Shown here one piece after another: positions 35,165-47,715 of a DNA stretch of 64,000 bases. The translations under genes were made by a program, and so were the position numbers. The notes under the pieces are model-generated. The model was not told the origin of the DNA. It ran no database searches and worked only from the letters and a program-made list of their open reading frames with translations. The stretch comes from Trichaptum fuscoviolaceum (lineage: Eukaryota; Basidiomycota; Agaricomycetes; Hymenochaetales; Trichaptaceae), in the NCBI GenBank assembly GCA_910574455.1, contig CAJSYZ010000002.1, forward strand, positions 5,171,671 through 5,235,670, in the 5' to 3' direction. Within the stretch, counting starts at the first letter, position 1. The number at the start of each line of letters is the position of its first letter.

Positions 35165-36565
35165 ATGCATGCAGTGGTCTACTCTTGCCTCGTCGACTTC
35201 GTCAAGAGCGAACTAGGGAGCTTCACTCATGAAATCTTCTCTGTCGACTCCCATATACATCGGGATAAATACTTCTCAGTCAGGAGTATGTTGTGTACGA
35301 TGTGTCTCGTCAGCAGTGAATGGAGGTACCTTGCCCAAAGAGCACTCCAAATGCGCATAGTTCTCCGCTCACGACGTGGGGTTCGATCATTCGAGAAAAA
35401 CTGTCAATTCGGACCTTGGATAAGAGAGCTATACCTGGAGCCAGTTATTGTCAAACCGTTCGAAGAGGAATACGATATCTCCAGCGAAAGTAACAGTGAA
35501 ACTTCTAGCGATACCAGCAGCGATGAATACAATTCTGTTTCTACAGACTCTGGGTACGATACTATTGAAATGCAGGAAAAGAATAACACTCGTTACCTTG
35601 CGATTCTCGTGTATCTCAGCGAGAGATTAATACCGAAACTCTCGAACCTACGTTGCTTGGGCATAAGCATGCGTCACTACCATCCGGAAATCGACCTTAA
35701 TGGATGTATTCTTGATTTTATCGACTCCTTACAATACGTCCCTCGTTTACAGGGACTATTTCTAATTGACCCAAACACTCATTGCAAATCGGACACGGAA
35801 CCTTTCCTTGTGCCGCTCTTTCATAGAGTCGCGCAGCTGCCTTCTCTATCGCATCTTTGGATCAGTAATTTCGGCACAACGGACTCTGCTGCCGACGAGG
35901 AGTTACCTTCTGCACTTATGCACATCAAGCCTCCTCCGCTACTAAAATTCGTTGGTTTCGAGGCTCCCGGCGCAAGGCTCCCGCACGCTGTCCTGTCTTG
36001 GCTAGTAGCGACTCGGGATAATTGTATACCCGAGTGTGTTGTTGCGTCTATTCCTGGCAATACGGAAAACAATGATCTGCTTCGTGTGCTCAGTAATCCT
36101 TGTGCAATTACAAGGCTGCATCTGGATTTTGCATCTTTTGGGTGCTACCAGTCGACTATCGATGCGGTGTCCTCTGTGCTTCCCTCCCTTACCTCATTAC
36201 GCGAACTACATATTGGGTACGGGCTCGTAGTCAAGCTGAGAGTCTTCCTGCCCACCTTGTCTAAACTACGGTTGGAATTCTTATACCCGGACCACTTCGA
36301 CAGGCATTCCGATGGAGGGAGGCATGAAAGCATCTGTGACATTGTCAGCTTAGGTTATCTTCCGAACCTCAAAAAGGTTACATTCAGTGTTCTATTCGAC
36401 ACTGAAACTGCGGATTTCAACAATATCGACGACATCCTCAGACCAGACGAATATCCTTTGACCATCGCTCTTCGCGATCAGTTCGGAATTGAATGCGATT
36501 TCGAGTCGACGGAGATTTCGGCACAGCGGCGCTTGTTGGCAGATTCATTTGGGTGCCCAAGCTAG
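35165..36565 (+). CDS. Leucine-rich, F-box-like protein (466 aa), single exon
   Basis: This is an intronless 466-codon frame, unlike its multi-exon neighbours. The N-terminal part (about 30-80) has the CLVSSEWRYLAQRALQMRIVLRSRR pattern seen after F-box helices in Agaricomycete proteins. The rest has irregular leucine-rich segments (LSNLRCLGISMRHYHP, LPSLTSLRELHIGYGL, LPNLKKVTFSVLF) that resemble degenerate LRRs. An acidic Ser/Asp stretch lies near 100-135. Such proteins are usually putative SCF substrate receptors and belong to large, rapidly changing families. The true F-box may begin upstream in an exon I could not place. A relic of a close paralogue lies about 340 bp downstream. Confidence 0.65.
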   Translation: MHAVVYSCLVDFVKSELGSFTHEIFSVDSHIHRDKYFSVRSMLCTMCLVSSEWRYLAQRALQMRIVLRSRRGVRSFEKNCQFGPWIRELYLEPVIVKPFEEEYDISSESNSETSSDTSSDEYNSVSTDSGYDTIEMQEKNNTRYLAILVYLSERLIPKLSNLRCLGISMRHYHPEIDLNGCILDFIDSLQYVPRLQGLFLIDPNTHCKSDTEPFLVPLFHRVAQLPSLSHLWISNFGTTDSAADEELPSALMHIKPPPLLKFVGFEAPGARLPHAVLSWLVATRDNCIPECVVASIPGNTENNDLLRVLSNPCAITRLHLDFASFGCYQSTIDAVSSVLPSLTSLRELHIGYGLVVKLRVFLPTLSKLRLEFLYPDHFDRHSDGGRHESICDIVSLGYLPNLKKVTFSVLFDTETADFNNIDDILRPDEYPLTIALRDQFGIECDFESTEISAQRRLLADSFGCPS

Positions 36566-36904
36566 TTACACCTCGCGAGTAGCTTCTCCTTCCGGTGGAT
36601 CTATCTCGCCATCCACCACGCACGTTTAATGTCCTAATTCGTTCCTTGACAGAATGATAAAACATAAATGGTCGAGGAGCAAAACGGCGGGACTCCACGA
36701 AAGGCTGCAGTCTGAATGATATGCATCCGGATCCGAATGCCATAATCTAGCACCTTTATAACTATTGTCCATGGCGTCTCCGAGCAGTCAGTATACACCT
36801 TCCATCGCACGAGAGTCTTACTGTTTACATTATACTGCACACTTGCTTCGCTGCTCGTGACGGCCTTAGCCTAGTATAACATATGTTCAAGTTATCATCG
36901 ATGT

Positions 36905-37000
36905 CCCATCGTCTTTAACCTCAACCACTGGCACATCCTCGGTGATTGGCTAATCAGCATGCGCCACTACCATCCCGAGTACTCCGTCAACGGATCTATA
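36905..37000 (+). pseudogene. Relic of the upstream leucine-rich gene
   Basis: A short stretch reads WLISMRHYHPEYSVNGSIL. It matches GISMRHYHPEIDLNGCIL in the intact gene, at about residues 174-192. The surrounding sequence no longer forms a frame. It is best explained as the remnant of a tandem duplicate. Confidence 0.65.
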
Positions 37001-37290
37001 CTCGTGACTCGGGGTTCCTCTATGCCTCCTTTCCTCCGACTGAATAAAAGTCACGGTGACGATGCAATATGAAGGTAGCACATTCATTCGTGCGCTCATT
37101 AAGTAGCCAGGGACTACTACTGGCAGCTGTATATCGCCTGCACGGGATATTCTTACCGCTTACAATAGAGCGGCCAGGCCCTTCTTGAAGAATGCACTAC
37201 AGTCAACTTAGCCATGGGAAAAGGAACATTGGCTGCACACGTCTTCACAAAGAAGCCATTCGCATTGTGGATGTATCCGATTGAACGAGT

Positions 37291-37311
37291 GGGGGGGGGA
37301 GGGGGGGGAGG
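37291..37311 (+). repeat. G-run (G9-A-G8-A-GG)
   Basis: A near-uninterrupted guanine tract of about 20 nt sits in non-coding DNA. It could form a G-quadruplex, and it creates a spurious proline run on the opposite strand. No gene context explains it. Confidence 0.8.
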
Positions 37312-38386
37312 TTGGAATATACGACATTCATGAAGATTCACGAATGTAGTTACGGGTCCTATCGACTACTATCTGCTTCATCCAGGCCGATAATTCAATA
37401 TATGGACGTTTAAATGGAGTGGCCTGCGAAGTTACCAGAGATCAGGAGACGACGATTATATGGTGCTGGCATCGTACCATCCTGCCACGTTAACACCGTG
37501 CATGAAGCAGCATGCAGGTGACATGCAAGCAGTCATTCTTTCTCGACTGAGCCGAGAATCCGATATCTTCGCTTATGTGTTTATGTTTCAGCATTTGTTT
37601 CAATGTCATGGAACTCGACATATCGGCATATCATCAACGAACATTCGGGAGGGTAACCAGGGTTATTCGATGTCCATGCTGCAGCCTCAAACCGACTTCG
37701 AATGCTCTGATATGTTTATCTTCGTCCAACACCGAATTATCCCGTATTTCATTTGCTCCCATCAAAGTCATTACGATTCTTGGTCCCACTAATTCCGCTA
37801 ACCAGGTGATACACATTTAATTTGTCGTGGCTTCTGCATCCCCCTTTCGAAGTATTGTAATAAGATGGATGAAACGAGCTGAAGAGAAGGCCAATTAGTA
37901 TCTAAAAGATGTTCAGATATTTGAACAGTAAACAGCAGAGAAACTGTTCCATCCCAAGATTACCCTATTTCATGTTTATCCGACTTGCACAGCCTCCCGC
38001 TGCAATCACTCACTTACGTATACTAGCAAGTAGATCGTCAATGAAATGCCGGCAACATAAGATAGTGGCAATGGTCTGGCCGATCTCCTCCCGTACGATA
38101 ATGTGTAAAGTCAGAGACTTTTGAGTGCTATTTAAATCTATGCGAAAATACTCCTACAAGAATGCATGCTTCTTTTGGTAATAGATGCGGTATAAACATA
38201 AGAGCGAAGCAACGAAGTCCGTGTTGATCAAGAATACATCCGTGAAGAGGTGTGTGTCGGAGAGTGACGGTAACAATATAACGGCGGCAGAATAATGTAT
38301 GTGAGAGGAAAGAAGGGAAAAGAGTAACAAGATAGCTAAAAGTTCAGGAAAGCAGATGGGGAAACGGAGGGTAGAAGGAGGTTCGG

Positions 38387-41300
38387 CTACCTTACTGCGG
38401 CAGGTGGAATAGCTCGCTCCTCCACAGAATTAGCACTTCCATCAGGCCTTCGGTTCACGGGAGAATCCGTAATGGTTCGCTCTTCCAATCCTTCATCACC
38501 AAAAGCATCTTCGTCTTCGAACAAAGGAGGTGCGCTCGCTTCTTCAAGCCCCGTGTCTTCCCCTGCATCGTCAGTGAATGGCGGCGCAGAAGGGCCCGCC
38601 TCCGGCTCGGCACCAAAGAGCTCCTCTTCTGCAAACGTATATCGACTGAACTGCTGCGGACGCCATGGGGAAGGAGATGATGGGGGATTTGACGGACCGG
38701 GCGTTCCCATTGGTATTGGTATGAACGCATCACCACCCGACCCACCAGGTACACATCCTGAAATAGACGATAAAGAAGAAGTCGAGAAGGCCAAATCTGC
38801 TGCAAAGCTAGAAGCCTCGAGCGCAGATGGTGGCGGAATTAGAGAGGTGAATGCAAGGCTAGATGACACTGCCTTGGGTGGTGCGGGGAGGAAGGAAGAT
38901 TGCGAGTTCGAGGGGCCTGCGCCGGGTGAGTCTAGGTTGTCGTAAAACGCGACATCGTCTTCCCATTCGGGAGCAGCTGGGGCAGTTGCGTGTGCATGAT
39001 CCGAATCTATGGTCGTAGGAGGAAGAACGGATAGGGGCTCCGAAGAGAAAAATGGTGCCATTGGTGAGGCCGGAGGAGCACTTGCTGCCTCCGTCAGACG
39101 AGCCAGTACACGCTTGTCATCAGTCGCAACATGCAGCACGTTCGGCCCATCTCCACCAGTCCCTGGCACGTATAGCGCATATCCAGACCCAGATGCGCTT
39201 TTCTCGTTTCTCCTTGCTCTGCGCCGAGAGATGTCATCCTCGCTATATCCATCAGCTTCATCCTCCTCTTCCGAGATATTCCCGCTCCGAGACCCGCGCC
39301 AGCGCGATCGGTAGGCTGGTGGGCGCTGATGCAGATCATCGTCATTCTCGGTGTCTGAATTACGTGACTGGTCCTGGTCTGAGCCTAGGCTGCAATTTTG
39401 ATTGTCTGTCGCAGGAGTGGCTTCGGTTGAACTAGCTGATAGGGATTGTGCGGATGTAAGATCCAAAGGTGGTGAGTTCGGTGGAGGGCGGTCGTATGTG
39501 CATGCACTGTCAACGCTTGCTCTTACGGCCCGCCTTGCACCAGAACGCGGGTTCGCAGGAGGGGGAGGGAATGAATCATACTCGTGTACGACTGCATGCG
39601 CTTGCGGACCTGAAGGGTCTATAGAATTAACCGGAGCAAGATCAGCAGCTCTTCGGGCGCCGTTCCTCGTATTCGCATCCGCCCCCGACGGAGGAAGTTG
39701 TTCATCTCTTTGCTGTCGCATTGCAAATTGCGTATTCCCGCCTCCCTGACCATATGGCGATGGCGTGCGCACAGCAATGGCGCTCACATCGATAGGCGAA
39801 GTACTAGTCACAGAAGTCGTGAGCGACCTCGCTGAATGAGATCCTGAGGAGAAAGATGAGCTCGATGATGGCTGAATGTGCGCTTCGGAATGAGTGCCGA
39901 TGACAGGACGTCGACGAGCTAACGACGAGTCACGCAAACTATCGGCTGCATCAACGCTTGTGTCGTTTCCTTGCAGGCTAGGCGAGAAGACGGAGACACT
40001 TGATGCTGCGGCATCCCGTTGCATCATGCTTTCGAGGATGCGCTTGTTGCCCGTCCGCCGTCGTCTAATCCACCGAACATGCGACTTCCACCGCGCACTC
40101 GCGCGCGCCCACCTCTTTTTTTCGCGATGTTCCTCGTCATCCTCAACATCGCCATCCCTCTGCGCCAGTCTTGCAAGCTCCGCTTTCCGCCTCCTTCGCC
40201 TTTCTTCTTTCGATTCGCCTAACCTCCGCTCACAGCAACCCGCTTCGCTTTCGCCTTCCTCGTCCATTTCATCATATTCACCATCGCTGCCCTCCACCGC
40301 CCTCCGCTTCTCTAAATCTCGCTGATGGGCCATCTGTCGTGCTCGCTTCCGACGTCTTCTCCATAATACGGCTATCGCGATACAACAGCACACCGCAGCA
40401 GCGATGAACAGACTCATCACCACTATGATAGTGACTTTGTATATACCAGATTCGCCGCCTTGTCGAACCCAGTTATCGGGATACTTCAGTGATGGTAGCG
40501 CGCTCGTCGTTGTCGTGGTGTTACTGTCGGCTGCAGAGATGGTACTACCGCTTGATGAGTCGCGGTCGACACCAATGTCGCTCGACGTCGTGCTGACATC
40601 GTGCGGGTCCGACTGTTTATCAGAGTCAGAAAAAGCTCCGGTCAACGGATTCGGACAGGGGCAAAAATAAGTCACGGATGACATGGCACACCAGGTGCAC
40701 CATATAGATATGAGGAGTGTCTTAGAAACAAGTAGAAAGTGTGACGACTTGGAAGAGTCAATGGACTAGTGAATGACAAGAGAATAGGAAGAAAGGGATG
40801 GCAGTGGTCCAAGAGCAAGTGAGGAAAGCAAGGCAAGTGACACGTACCTGGCACCGGGAACAAGAGGCGTAGAATTCGACCTTGTGCCAAAGGCCGTCAT
40901 CGCCCTGCTCGTAGCGGTCTGGAATGTTGCGTGCGTAATGTTCAGGTAAATCACGCCTGATTTTCGAGCCTCCACCGTTCTCCTGTGCACTAGCACGCTT
41001 GGCCCTACGTCGCCTTAATCTGCGATATCGCGGCGAGATTGAGTTTTCGTCTAGAGCTGCGTCTGCACGAACAAGCCAAGGCTCGGCTGGCGAATGGTAT
41101 GGGCTTGAGCTCTGCAGATATGCTTGGTCCGAGGGTGGGGTGGACGAGGTGGTGGTTTCGGAGCAAGAGGTAGACGGCGTCGGCTGCGTATTTGTCTGGG
41201 CAAATTCAATTTCGTTATCTCTGGTAGTCACCTGCGCCTGGCTGGCGAGTAAGGAGGGGCAGAGAAAATCGGGCACGTCGCGTTCGGTGGGAAGTGCGCC

Positions 41301-41453
41301 CGCTGTTCCCGTGCCCACGAGCGCTGCGAGGGCGGCGAGTACACCTGGCGACGGGGCCGAGGGGTGCTGCGGACGACGTCGAGGAGGATTTGACGACGAG
41401 GAGGCTGTCGTTGACGGCGGCCGGATGGGATGCTGAGAGGCCGGCTTGGCCAT
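38387..41453 (-). CDS. Large single-pass membrane protein (979 aa), uncharacterised
   Basis: Two exons on the minus strand, 41453-40848 and 40720-38387, give 979 aa. A hydrophobic Ala/Leu segment at about 36-54 could be a signal peptide or anchor. It is followed by a lumenal or external region that ends in a Cys/Trp-rich block across the splice site (FYASCSRCQ, then SIWCTWCAM and YFCPCPNP). A Ser/Thr stalk and a strong membrane helix (VTIIVVMSLFIAAAVCCC) follow, then a very basic stop-transfer segment (RRRRKRAR). The remaining 650 residues are low-complexity: acidic, Ser/Pro-rich and probably cytosolic. The topology looks like a cell-surface sensor, but no domain is recognisable. An alternative Met at 41534 would add 27 residues. 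Confidence 0.72.
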
Positions 41454-41649
41454 TGCTGGCTGCCAAGGGCACTTTCGACGGCCAAGAGGCTTGGATGAGT
41501 GTGACTGAACCAAGCGGGGGGAACAAATGTGCATGGGAGTCTCCGCATCTTGCTAATATAAGCCGTTTCTACATTTCAGCGTTCCCACGATTACATTCAT
41601 TACAAAAATAAGTCTACTCTCATTACAGTCCGATTATTATTAGTATACC

Positions 41650-44600
41650 CTATAGCCCTAGTTCTATATTTGCCATCTTCCGTACCCGTTCCTCCCCCTG
41701 CGCTGTCGCCCGCCCACAGCTGATGGCCTCCTCCTCCCGTGTTCGCCATCGCCAGGTCGCCTCCTCGCTTTCCTTCCGATACAGCAGCTTGTACGTCCCA
41801 GGTTGCACGCCGACCTCCAAGCCCCTCGAGACCACGCAGTGCTCGGGTCGGTTCGCAGCCGGCGCCTCCTCGTCACTTTCTTCCCTTGTCCTATAAATAC
41901 GACCGGTTCCCGTTACGGGCAGATCCCAATCGAGAGCCATCGATCAAGACGACACGCAGCGTGCATCCCAGACCACCCACACACATAAACATCCAGGTGC
42001 AAGAAGCGAAGCAGGAATAAAGATACATCCCGTACCAAAAAAAGTGATGAGAATAGAACATCAGAGATGAGGTTAGTAAAACAGATGGATAAATAATAAA
42101 GTTTTGTAACCTTACGCACCGTGCTAAGAACGTACGACGGAGTCGACCCTTCAATCGCTCGTCAACGAGTTCTGTCGGTGAAGAAAGGACGTAACTCTCC
42201 ATGTAAGCCCGCCAGCGCGCGACAGCGGTTCCCTTCGGAAACCGAACAAGTCGGTTTGCATCGCCGGTTTCCGAATCTCGAAGATGTGACAGTGAATTGA
42301 TGTCGGCGCTGGGGTCCGCAGACCCCAACAACCACATTTTCATCACCCGTCCATTAACTGGACCCTGAGCCTGTGCATCAACATCTAAAATTAGCTTTAT
42401 TTTAGATTGAAGCGCCCGGGAAAAAAATCGGGCGCAATAAACTCAAAGGAACAAAAGATCCAACTCACCCAGTCGATACGATAGAGATGATCGTCCTGGC
42501 CCAAATACTGTTCCGCCTCTAGTCTGTATGCGATCAATTCGCGCATTGTCAGAGCGCCCGGCTACGCGAGGAGACAATATGTTAGCGAATCTTAGGTTCA
42601 CAACAGTAGTGAAACAAATACCTTGCTACGTGCCTTTGACAGCAACGTCAGAAGCTCCTGACACTTGCTGTCCACCACGACCGTCTGAACCTGATGGCAA
42701 GCAATACAACGTAGATGTTAGCATCAATCAGTTTTTGTCCCATGGAGAAGCCATCAAGTCATTTCCAGAAATCATTATCGAGTGGCCCAGGCCAAACTCA
42801 AAGAACGTCCAATTGAATGAACGAGAGAAAGCAATAAAGAGGGTGGTATGCATGGGCGGCCGGATATAAATAGCGGATTTCCAACGAAAAGTATCAAACT
42901 TCGCGGAAGACCCATCCGTGAACCAATGAAAGCCGCGAAAGAAGCGAAGTAGGTGACCAATTTGCAAGACCGAAGCTAGTCGCATAAAGACTTCTGCCGT
43001 CACAGATTCTAACACTGAAATGGACAATAACAGTGTACATGTTTGTGTGACATCCGGCCAATATATGATAAAAACTTTGGAATTGCAATAAACTCGCGAA
43101 TGAGCAAGCCCATAACTCACCTGCTTAATGAGCGCCGCGATGACCTTGTCGAGCGTGAAGACGTTATAGGCCTGGGAAATTGAGCCGTCAGCTAAACTGA
43201 ATTATTGGGTCACAAAAGGAGAGGCAAGTAAAGAAATCGCTATCATCGATCCCTCCCTCCGAGGCCGAAGCAAATCCAGATCACCTCTGGCACGAACCAA
43301 GAAAAGTGGCATGCGGCAAATGGAGAACGCAGTGGCAGTTTAAAAATAAATGCGGGGTTAGCGATCTAAAAATATCACCACTCTACATTCAAATGGAGAT
43401 GAACCCCTGCATGAGAGACACCTTACAAACAAAATAGGAACGCCGGGGATGCAAGGGGCTTCGGCAATTTGGGTTCAAAGCGCAAGTGCCTCATGGTGAA
43501 CATAAATAAACAAGAGACAAGAATAAATGGAAAAAGAAGTTAAGTATAGATGAACAATTATGAAGAACGGGCGGCACTGGTGCTGCGCATTGCGGAGTTT
43601 ACAAGGAAGATTCGACGCTAGAATCAAACCAAATGTCGAAAATAGCATGCGCGAAGACGATGCTTCTGTGATAAGCCGGCAAGTGCCTGGCCCAACAGCA
43701 GTATATCGGTATATCGGTCGAAAGACTAGGTAACTTCCATGTTGTATCAGAGACCAGGCATCACCTGATCTCAAAGAAGCCAAAATAGATGGAGAGGCAA
43801 GGAAACACAACGAATAAACGAAATCAGATAATCGGCGCACCTTCGTTCCAAACAAGAAACGCATGTTCTCCTCGAATGTTGTTTGGTCAAATTCGCCTTC
43901 AAATAATTTTTCGCAGGCGTCGAGCAAGTAGCCGTAGAAATGTGACTCGGGTCTGTCTTCCGTTCGGCTTTCAGCGTCCGGTTGATCAGCAGAAGCTATT
44001 CGTACTTCCCCAGCGCAGGCAGCAGGGTGCGTGGGCACACTAACAGCCAGAGCAAGCACTGCGCCAGGTCCATGAGCATCGACAAGACCCAGCTCTTCAG
44101 CGACAGGATTGACAGTAAATACGCTCGACTTGCGATTTCGGTTAACAAGTCTCTGCCCGATTTCCTTACATAGGAGTAGGCGAGAGTATAATAGCTATAT
44201 CAAATTGAGTACATGCGTAAACACTCCCGTATCCCGTGTACTTACCTGTAGCAGTCGCAGTAGAGCGTAGAAAGTCGTGTTCATGAAGAACGGTTTGGCA
44301 TCGATTACGCCATGCTTTGCCAGTCTTTCGACGAAATCCTCTTGCGAATCAACCTCCATTCCATCCCTAGCGCCCGCTGCCTTGCTACCCGTATCATATG
44401 CCACAGGCATGAGTTTCACCCACTCTTCCCACTCAACACGTTGCATGTCTTCCTTCTCCTTTGTACGTCCACTCTTCTTTTTCTTCGGGGTAGGCGAAGG
44501 GGACGCACCACGAGCGTGGCTCCGCTTGCTGTGCTCGTCATCACTTCCGGTAGGCGAGACTGCTCGTGACGCAGAGGCTGAGACCGATTTCGCGGCCTTC

Positions 44601-47600
44601 GAGGCCTTCTCTTGGGCTGTCTTCAGCAGCTTCTTGCGAAGGTCGCTTGGATGAACACCTCCGTGTCCGTGACTCCCACTCGCACTTCCGCCGCCCGCGG
44701 AACGCCTTCCACTGGTCCCACCACTCTTTCTCGTTGAATGATGAGGTTCGTCTGTCTCGTCCGCAGATGCGCCACCACCACCAGCGGCATCGTCATGGCT
44801 GAAATCCTCGTTATCGGTGCCATCGCTCTCCAAAGGTGGCCCAAATGCTGAGTCGAATTCAGCCATATTAAGCATGAAGAGGAGAGGAATGAAGGATCGA
44901 AGCATTCGTTCGACTGTTCGACGCTCGTGAGAGGAATACTGGATTGTCGATCGATCGAGGAAGGAAAATACGAGTTTTAAGGAGTCCTGTAGCACTGATA
45001 GATCACTGAACGAAAACTCCAGGTGGGGAGCAAACTCTGCATCGTAAATATCTTGCATGCTGATATCGGTGCCCAGTCCATTCCCGGAGTGTTTACTGCC
45101 TTCCTCTGAACCAGAAGTCGGTAATTTCTTGGACCCAGCTTTTGCCCTCAGTTTTGCGACGCGCTCCGCGATCTCTGCCTTCGCATTGTCGATTTCACCA
45201 ACAAAACTCTTCGTAGTGATATACTTCTTGTCGTTCGCTTTGAACGTGATGCCTTGGTGGTCCAAACTTTTGTAGAAGTTCCTAGCATCAACTTCACGCC
45301 AGACGCGGTTCCACTCACGCTGCGCACGACGCCATTCCTCGTTTTTCTGCTTCAAGCGGGGCAGGATAACAGGGATAGCAACTGCAGGACATTCTTGAAG
45401 GGCTTGCAGCACCTCCATTCCATGTGCATCGCGTCCATAAACCTTCTTGATCGCACGATGGTATATGCTCTTGCTAGATCCGCCGAAGTCTGGAGGAAGG
45501 CGATATGCATTCTTCTCTTCGGCGTTCATCTCCTGTATGCGGTCATATAATGGTTGGAAGAGAGCAATAGTTCTTGTTATTATGTCGATGTAGAACTGGA
45601 ACTCATGACGCTCCTCTTCGCTCTTGTGCAAAGCCTCTTCGTATGAATTCTTCTTGTGCGAAACAAAGCCAGATTCCTCCGACGCCCAAGTAGGATGTGA
45701 GACCCACACGTCGTTGAGTACAGTCCAGCACAGCTCATCTCGGCCCGAACATGCCAGTTTTGTCTCCTACAAAGACATGAACAATGAAACACAAAACAAT
45801 CACAAAACCTACCGCAAGTGGGAGCCTTCTGTAGCTCTTTCCATATCGCTCTTCTTTCTCCGGAGCCGACTTCGCTGACCAGTCTGCTGCCCAATTGCGA
45901 ATTGAGCCCGGTGGGCCTTCATTGTCTCCTTCTCGCTTGTCATCCCAACCCATTAAATCCTTGAATTGCGCATAAAGTTCACCATCAAGGAAAGTCTCCG
46001 CACGCTGTATTAAAGTTTGCGCGTCGATGATTTCCTTGGAAAACAGATTCAATAACTTAAGGAACTCGTCGTAAGCCTGCGACGCTTCAAGTGCTTTCTT
46101 CGCTCGATCGAAGAAAGCAAACTCGTCTTGTGGACCTGTTATCGAACTTGACTGACCAGTCGTTGAGCCCACTTGCGGGGCTGAGGGGCCAGCATTGGGA
46201 TGTTCTTGAGCCACTGGTTGATTGTGTGCTTGCATGAGGCCGTGGCTTTGAGGGACATTATGCGAGGGAGATTCAGGTCGACTTTGTGAATGAAACGGAG
46301 ATGCAGAGGCGGTGTCGGCTTTTACGTGACTGTGTTTACTTTTCTTCGACTATGTAAATAAATCAGTAATACTGTATGGATCTAACGAAGGCATGAACCA
46401 AGCACCCTGCTACTTCCAGTCAGTTTCGCCGGTGCAGACGAGATTTGTGGCGCAGCTTGATCTTTCTCTGTAGGCCGCTTTTTCCTCTTTGCTGCTGCGG
46501 AGCCTTCTGCCTTTGTAGGTCGCCTTTCATTGTCTTGCATGACGACATCGTTTATTGGCGGCGAAGATGGGCGTCCTCCTGAGAAAGAGCCACCGCCTGT
46601 GGCTGGTAGGAAATCTTTGAACTCAGCCAGCAAATCCGGTGCGTCTTTGAAAAGGACTTGCACTTGGGCGTAGACTTGAGCATATACTTGAGACTGCTTG
46701 GGGGAATAAACGTTAGCCACAACTCTTAAGTTCAGAAAAATGCCAGCGGCTCACGTCATCGTGATTCTGCTCCTTCCTGTATGCGTGTAAGATGTCCAGG
46801 AATTGCTTGTACGTATCGGGATCGTCTTCGAACCGAGTCTTGATCTTATTCACGTACTGAATAGCGTGGTGGAATTCCTCCGCTCCTGCAGGCCCTTGGC
46901 CCTGTCGCTCCGGCACGCCACCCTTGCTGCCCAAGCCACCCAACCAAGTAGCTGCTGATGAAGTTGCGTAAGGCATTGGAGAGGACGAGACTGCCACAGG
47001 CGTCTCTGGTCGGGAGATTGGGGGTATGTTTGCACCGACAATTGGTTGTGGTAATGTCGAGGCCGAGATAGTAGTTATTTGCCGGCCTCCTCGACCAACC
47101 TCAGTCGTCTGGGTCGTTGTGCCCGATGGTGTCGTCACAGTGATCATGTTATTATCCATAGCGTCTTGAGAGCATTCAATTCGATAACCGGGTGGGAGGA
47201 ATGTATTGAATCCTTGAATGAGGTCATTGTGCCCATGAAATAACTGTGATACACGTTCAATGACACCAGGAGTGTCAATCCTAGACAAAAATGAGTTTCG
47301 AGGGCTGTTGGAGGATTCAGGCAACGTACTTTTGACTCTTAAAGTCTTTCATGATATCCAAGAAGTCGTTATACACGTCGGGCTTGTCTTCAAACTGTTT
47401 CTTCACCGCGTCAAGGTAGCTCAATGCGTCCGTGACATTGAGCGGCCTGTTGTCCACCGACTGCGAGTCTGACAGGTTTTCTGTCGCATCAGACGGAGGA
47501 GGAGCTGCCCCAGTCGATGATTGTGTGAAAGGCACTGCAGCAGGCTGCTCGGGTAGTTCGCCGTCTCGTTGTGAAGCAATGCTCTCCAGAACGGACTGTA

Positions 47601-47715
47601 AGCGTGGTATGTTAGAGAGAGGGCGACCACCTGGTGATTGTAGTTCATTGCCTTCATGGCCAAGCACGTCTCTAGCATCTTGCTCCGAAGATGGTACATG
47701 CATAGAATTATCCAT
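41650..47715 (-). CDS. SIN3: SIN3 transcriptional corepressor (1439 aa)
   Basis: Eleven exons on the minus strand: 47715-47330, 47280-46755, 46696-46406, 46349-45813, 45766-44246, 44194-43841, 43171-43121, 42690-42622, 42561-42469, 42370-42120 and 41890-41650. They give 1439 aa. SIN3 is the scaffold of histone deacetylase complexes. PAH1 spans about 92-163 ([12 protein letters not shown], then [14 protein letters not shown]), PAH2 about 262-340 ([26 protein letters not shown]) and PAH3 about 475-540. The HDAC-interaction region follows (about 581-700, ending near [17 protein letters not shown]). The C-terminal domain carries [17 protein letters not shown] and [17 protein letters not shown]. 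Three introns near the 3' end are unusually long (669, 430 and 229 nt). The last acceptor is the first AG after the donor neighbourhood, which supports it. Confidence 0.95.

Larger units (their letters stand above)
36566..38386. other. Intergenic region with a gene relic and a G-run
   Basis: This is 1.8 kb without an intact gene. It holds the F-box/LRR relic near 36905-37000 and the G-run at 37291-37311, both listed separately. The remaining frames, including one poly-Pro frame created by the G-run, are not supported. Confidence 0.45.

Noticed and set aside
37153..37341. Minus-strand frame with a proline run
   Set aside because: The proline run is created by the G-tract; the rest of the frame has no support.
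38472..41611. Many plus-strand frames opposite the 979-aa membrane protein
   Set aside because: They mirror low-complexity codons of the real gene (Ser/Asp-rich sequence stays open on the other strand) and show no domain.
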